Of a DNA stretch of 64,000 nucleotides, positions 58,335 to 64,000 are shown one piece after another. Position 1 is the first letter of the stretch; each line of letters starts with the position of its first letter. Under the pieces are notes generated by a model, which worked only from the letters and a program-made list of their open reading frames with translations, was not told the origin of the DNA and made no database searches. The position numbers were made by a program, and so were the translations under genes. Source of the stretch: Luidia sarsii (taxonomy: Eukaryota; Echinodermata; Asteroidea; Paxillosida; Luidiidae); contig OX465102.1 of assembly GCA_949987565.1 (NCBI GenBank), forward strand, positions 31,469,944-31,533,943, given 5' to 3'.

Positions 58335-60687
58335 CAGTTCCTCAAAGCTGCATTTTTTCTAGTTTCCTTTTTGGATAAATTTGTTGAGTGGTCTATTACA
58401 ACAAACTCGTCGTAGTTGACGATCAATCGCAATATAATGATCGATGCACAGAAAGGACGTGACCTATCACAACTTACGACGGGTTACGACAGATCGTAAT
58501 GCTTCGTGAAATTCTCCCTAACACGCTGCGTGGTGTGAGGAAAACAAGCCCTTGTGTGGCTTTGCGAAACACCGAGAAATGAAAGCAATTGGCATTGAGA
58601 GAATTATTACGAGAAGGACAAATCGTCAATGTCACGAATAGAGCGCAAAGCAAATGCTTGGAAGAAGAATGGCCACTGCTTGGATGTGGTCCAAGCCAGG
58701 ATACTTGGAATCGACATGAGCATCAGTAGACGATAATGGTGAGTGGTAGCTGCTTATGGTTGTATATTTACTAAGAAGTACTAGGCATAGATGGTGTAGG
58801 AGAAAACCTATGTATATGGACATTGCGAAAAGAATCGGTCATTATGCTTCACACCATGAATACAAGACTAACTAGACTAACTGTGAACTATCCAAGTCAG
58901 TCTTGGAAATGTATCTTTAGCTGTCTTGTTTGGGTTTTGCACTATTGACTATTGATTGGATTTGAGATGCCGGGACTTTTGCCTTGTGCTAAAAGATCTT
59001 TGCTTTTCTGAATCTTCAATAATGGACGTAAGAAGTCATACACGGCTATGTATACATCCATGCACACATCATTATGAGGTTGGTCAATAGCACTTGCACC
59101 CTACACTGGAGGGAACACGAGCGGCCATTTTGAGATCCGAATTACAAACTCATCGCATCTTTCTATAGTGAGAATCTAATGACCAGCACCGTAGCGCCAC
59201 CAAGATTGGTGTGTAGTGATGAACAGTCGCTTGGTGGCGCTGTTTGAGCGTGCCTGGGCCGAACTCTGCCAGTCGATTTGTCCAATGTGCCCCTTTCAAC
59301 GATTGGTTCAAATTCAGCGTGCGTCGTGTGGTCAGCCAGGGGGAGAGCGGTGTCTGTCGCCCCATGGCCCTCTCTGCTGGGTGCCGCTGCATCTGCTGAC
59401 TTTTGCCATTTTGATCTCCCCCAAACGCCAATTTCCAAAATTACTCCCTCAAAACAGACCCGACTTTAGACCTGCCTATTTTCCCATCCCAAACCGCCAA
59501 ATAATCATTTTAAAAGTCATTTCCGATTTGTATAGAGGGCTAGTGATTTATGGAGCGAGTCCGAGGTTGAGACCGGTAGCCTTCGTTCCGTGTTATTTCA
59601 GCTGTCACATTTGGGGGTTCGTGATGTGCAGGAGGCAAAAATGATGGGCATTGAAAGAGGGAGAGGCGATATCGGCCAAGTGCTCACTACATATTTGTTA
59701 CATATGGCGCCTGCTATATAGACGCCATGCTGCCAGAACAGACTGGACGAACGTGAGAAAGCTTCACCAAGCATGCCCTAAACACGTTCTAATAACATCC
59801 CCCTTGTATCTATCCCTGACCTGGTCTCCATCCTCCCCCATCGCTGTCTTATTTCTGCCTCGTTACCAACGCATGGCTGCCTTCCAATCAAACAAGTCCA
59901 ACCACAATAAGTCTTCAATTTCTGCCTAAATACCAATCCTGCACGTCCGTACTCCCAGTTTCCTAATCAGTTTAAAAACTGGGACCGTCCACCAAAGAAA
60001 TGTGCCAGAAAGTGGACGCAGTCCAACCAAGTTCGACAGGAGAAATAAAGCGCAATTAACTAATTGATTTGTGAGTAAGAGTAAATTCAAGTGTGGGGGA
60101 AATTGTGGCACACGATCAACACGGTGCAGGGCTATTAAATCCCAAATAGTACACCAACCCCAATGTATAAAAAAAAATCATCAATGAGATAGAGGGCGCT
60201 CTTCAGCCAGCACATTAATGCGTGACTTCAGAGTAACAAGTGCTCCTCTCAAGTCCACCGTTCCATTAATAAGAGGGTCGGGCTAATGCAAATGGAAAAC
60301 GAGAAGACCATCTGATAACAGTTAAAACGAAATCTAGATATGCGATGGTCGTCATGTCGATTGACGTGATCACTTCAAATGAAATTTTACAATAGACTGT
60401 GGACAACGTGTTGCTGCATTTCACACAGAAGGAACACTGATGGAAAAACACATCAACGAACCGTCAAAGTAGCATTTTATCAACTGGTATCTCTAACCCA
60501 AAATTAAAAGCACCATGATTGGTGCATTCGACTATTCATGAACCAATTCAAAACTCACTAAATTATTAAGAATGACGATTTTTCCTTACCAACATATCCC
60601 CGAAAAACTCATGCAAGCAGCGAATCCTCCATACCGGCACACTTGCTTCAAAAAGCACCTTCCGGTCTAAAATACTGTTTTCGACCA
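58335..60687. other. Unique sequence, no gene seen
   Basis: The frame 59216-59644 plus (142 codons) overlaps antisense frames of similar length and has no recognisable domain. No RNA or mobile element is supported. Confidence 0.4.
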
Positions 60688-63600
60688 TACCTCCCCCGTC
60701 TGCATCCCTACTTGCATCCCTACCTCCCCCGTCTGCACCCCTGCTTGCATCCCTACCTCCCCCATCTGCACCCCTGCTTGCATCCCTACCTCCCCGTCTG
60801 CACCCTTCTTGCATCCCTACCTCCCCCGTCTGCATCCCTGCTTGCATCCCTACCTCCCCCGTCTGCATCCCTGCTTGCATCCCTACCTCCCCCGTCTGCA
60901 CTCCTGCTTGCATCCCTACCTCCCCCGTCTGCATCCCTGCTTGCATCCCTACCTCCCCGTCTGCATCCCTGCTTGCATCCCTACCTCCCCGTCTGCATCC
61001 CTGCTTGCATCCCTACCTCCCCGTCTGCATCCCTGCTTGCATCCCTACCTCCCCCGTCTGCATCCCTGCTTGCATCCCTACCTCCCCGTCTGCATCCCTG
61101 CTTGCATCCCTACCTCCCCGTCTGCATCCCTGCTTGCATCCCTACCTCCCCCGTCTGCATCCCTGCTTGCATCCCTACCTCCCCCGTCTGCACTCCTGCT
61201 TGCATCCCTACCTCCCCCGTCTGCATCCCTGCTTGCATCCCTACCTCCCCGTCTGCATCCCTGCTTGCATCCCTACCTCCCCCGTCTGCATCCCTGCTTG
61301 CATCCCTACCTCCCCCGTCTACATCCCTGCTTGCATCCCTACCTCCCCCGTCTGCATCCCTGCTTGCATCCCTACCTCCCCGTCTGCATCCCTGCTTGCA
61401 TCCCTACCTCCCCCGTCTGCACTCCTGCTTGCATCCCTACCTCCCCCGTCTGCATCCCTGCTTGCATCCCTACCTTCCCGTCTGCACTCCTGCTTGCATC
61501 CCTACCTCCCCCGTCTGCATCCCTGCTTGCATCCCTACCTCCCCCGTCTGCACCCCTGCTTGCATCCCTACCTCCCCGTCTGCATCCCTGCTTGCATCCC
61601 TACCTCCCCCGTCTGCATCCCTGCTTGCATCCCTACCTTCCCGTCTGCACTCCTGCTTGCATCCCTACCTCCCCCGTCTGCATCCCTGCTTGCATCCCTA
61701 CCTCCCCCGTCTGCATCCCTGCTTGCATCCCTACCTCGCCCGTCTGCATCCCTACTTGCATCCCTACCTCCCCCGTCTGCATCCCTGCTTGCATCCCTAC
61801 CTCCCCCGTCTGCATCCCTGCTTGCATCCCTACCTCCCCCGTCTGCATCCCTGCTTGTATCCCTACCTCCCCCGTCTGCATCCCTGCTTGTATCCCTACC
61901 TCCCCCGTCTGCATCCCTGCTTGTATCCCTACCTCCCCCGTCTGCATCCCTGCTTGCATCCCTACCTCCCCCGTCTGCACCCTACTTGCATCCCTACCTC
62001 CCCCGTCTGCATCCCTGTTTGCATCCCTACCTCCCCCGTCTGCACCCCTGCTTGCATCCCTACCTCCCCCGTCTGCACCCCTGCTTGTATCCCTATCTCC
62101 CCCGTCTGCATCCCTGCTTGTATCCCTACCTCCCCCGTCTGCATCCCTGCTTGTATCCCTACCTCCCCCGTCTGCATCCCTGCTTGCATCCCTACCTCCC
62201 CCGTCTGCACCCCTGCTTGTATCCCTACCTCCCCCGTCTGCATCCCTGCTTGCATCCCTACCTCCCCCGTCTGCATCCCTGCTTGTATCCCTACCTCCCC
62301 CGTCTGCATCCCTGCTTGTATCCCTACCTCCCCCGTCTGCACCCCTGCTTGCATCCCTACCTCCCCGTCTGCATCCCTGCTTGCATCCCTACCTCCCCCG
62401 TCTGCACCCCTGCTTGTATCCCTACCTCCCCCGTCTGCATCCCTACTTGCATCCCTACCTCCCCCCTCTGCATCCCTACCTCCCCCGTCTGCATCCCTAC
62501 TTGCATCCCTACCTCCCCCCTCTGCATCCCTACCTCCCCCGTCTGCACCCCTGCTTGCATTGCTACCTCCCCCGTCTGCATCCCTACTTGCATCCCTACC
62601 TCCCCCGTCTGCATCCCTGCTTGTATCCCTACCTCCCCCGTGTGCACCCCTACTTGCATCCCTACCTCCCCCGTCTGCATCCCTGCTTGCATCCCTACCT
62701 CCCCCGTCTGCACCCCTGCTTGCATCCCTACCTCCCCGTCTGCATCCCTGCTTGCATCCCTACCTCCCCGTCTGCACCCCTGCTTGCATCCCTACCTCCC
62801 CGTCTGCACCCCTGCTTGTATCCCTACCTCCCCCGTCTGCATCCCTGCTTGTATCCCTACCTCCCCCGTCTGCACCCCTGCTTGCATCCCTACCTCCCCG
62901 TCTGCATCCCTGCTTGCATCCCTACCTCCCCTGTCTGCACCCCTGCTTGTATCCCTACCTCCCCCGTCTGCATCCCTACTTGCATCCCTACCTCCCCCCT
63001 CTGCATCCCTACCTCCCCCGTCTGCATCCCTGCTTGCATTGCTACCTCCCCCGTCTGCATCCCTACTTGCATCCCTACCTCCCCCCTCTGCATCCCTACC
63101 TCCCCCGTCTGCACCCCTGCTTGCATTGCTACCTCCCCCGTCTGCATCCCTACTTGCATCCCTACCTCCCCCGTCTGCATCCCTGCTTGCATCCCTACCT
63201 CCCCGTCTACACCCCTGCTTGTATCCCTACCTCCCCCGTCTGCATCCCTGCTTGTATCCCTACCTCCCCCGTCTGCACCCCTACTTACATCCCTACCTCC
63301 CCCGTCTGCATCCCTGCTTGCATCCCTACCTCCCCCGTCTGCACCCCTGCTTGCATCCCTACCTCCCCCGTCTGCACCCCTGCTTGCATCCCTACCTGCC
63401 CCGTCTGCACCCCTGCTTGCATCCCTACCTCCCCCGTCTGCACCCCTGCTTGCATCCCTACCTCCCCCGTCTGCACCCCTGTTTGCATCCCTACCTCCCC
63501 CGTCTACATCCCTGCTTGCATCCCTACCTCCCTCGTCTGCATCCCTGCTTGCATCCCTACCTCCCCCGTCTGCACCCCTGCTTGCATCCCTACCTCCCCC

Positions 63601-64000
63601 GTCTGCACCCCTGTTTGCATCCCTACCTCCCCCGTCTACATCCCTGCTTGCATCCCTACCTCCCCCGTCTGCACCCCTGTTTGCATCCCTACCTCTCCCG
63701 TCTGCATCCCTGCTTGCATCCCTACCTCCCCCGTCTGCATCCCTGCTTGCATCCCTACCTCCCTCGTCTGCATCCCTGCTTGCATCCCTACCTCCCCCGT
63801 CTGCACCCTACTTGCATCCCTACCTCCCCCGTCTGCATCCCTGTTTGCATCCCTACCTCCCCCGTCTGCATCCCTGTTTGCATCCCTACCTCCCCCGTCT
63901 GCACCCCTGCTTGCATCCCTACCTCCCCGTCTGCATCCCTGCTTGCATCCCTACCTCCCCCGTCTGCACCCCTGCTTGTATCCCTACCTCCCCCGTCTGC
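60688..64000. repeat. Minisatellite F, 32/33-bp unit, about 100 copies, runs off the window
   Basis: Unit: tgcatccctgcttgcatccc followed by tacctcccccgtc (33 bp, or 32 with one C fewer). Variants (tgcacccc, tacttgc, tgtttgc, cttgtatcc, ttgcattgc) recur in blocks; gtttgcatccctacctcccc with gtctacatcc recurs 132 bp apart (four units) at 63471 and 63603. Shortened units at 62460-62540 and 63000-63110 recur in two groups. The minus strand is open as MQTGEVGMQAG repeats only where units are 33 bp. The minus strand is G-rich. The array continues past 64000. Confidence 0.97.

Noticed and set aside
57255..58432. Frames of 294-357 codons in minisatellite E as a repetitive protein gene
   Set aside because: A 21-bp unit keeps frames open automatically; copies differ by changes that alter residues and fit CpG decay. 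No promoter, splice or flanking coding sequence seen.
60566..63488. MQTGEVGMQAG repeat proteins on minus in minisatellite F
   Set aside because: Frames break wherever the unit is 32 instead of 33 bp. The repetition is at DNA level.

Overview
The window is animal nuclear DNA. It has spliced genes with AATAAA signals, a tRNA-derived SINE family, foldback (MITE-like) elements and very large minisatellites. The only gene I can name with confidence is the ParaHox homeobox gene Gsx: exon 1 at 32349-32796 and exon 2 at 34619-35004, plus strand. Its SNAG-like start, CPICV motif, DPR motif, homeodomain and post-homeodomain CKC motif resemble vertebrate GSX proteins. This fits an invertebrate deuterostome (echinoderm, hemichordate or cephalochordate), but the species cannot be fixed from the sequence and a protostome is not excluded.

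Layout. 1-3300: intron, large last exon and 3' UTR of an unrecognised gene. 3343-4520: a foldback element, a SINE with a tandemly amplified head, and a 12-bp microsatellite. 4520-8066: unique sequence with foldback copies. 8067-10918: 80-bp minisatellite A. 12040-12249: CT tract. 13675-17581: 74-bp minisatellite B. 17764-19094: GA tract. 23418-26700: 56/57-bp minisatellite C. 28-50 kb: a stretch almost free of tandem arrays that holds Gsx and its likely regulatory DNA. 49.0 kb: second SINE. 50298-51060: 68-bp minisatellite D. 51508-55570: three purine/pyrimidine tracts. 57223-58334: 21-bp minisatellite E. 60688 to the window end: 33-bp minisatellite F. Minisatellites make up about a quarter of the window, and nearly all long open frames outside the two genes are reading frames through repeats.

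The two genes share a strand but show no sign of joint function. Gsx has a TATA box about 215 bp before its ATG, a G-rich tract just upstream of that box, and an overlapping upstream reading frame. Neither an Xlox nor a Cdx homeobox is visible, so if the ParaHox cluster is intact here, its other members lie outside the window.

I found no convincing new enzymatic or defence system. The most notable signals are the Gsx locus in its repeat-free island, minisatellite B (about 53 phased copies of a thrombin-aptamer-like G-quadruplex motif), minisatellites C and D (phased splice-site-like motifs) and the foldback family.
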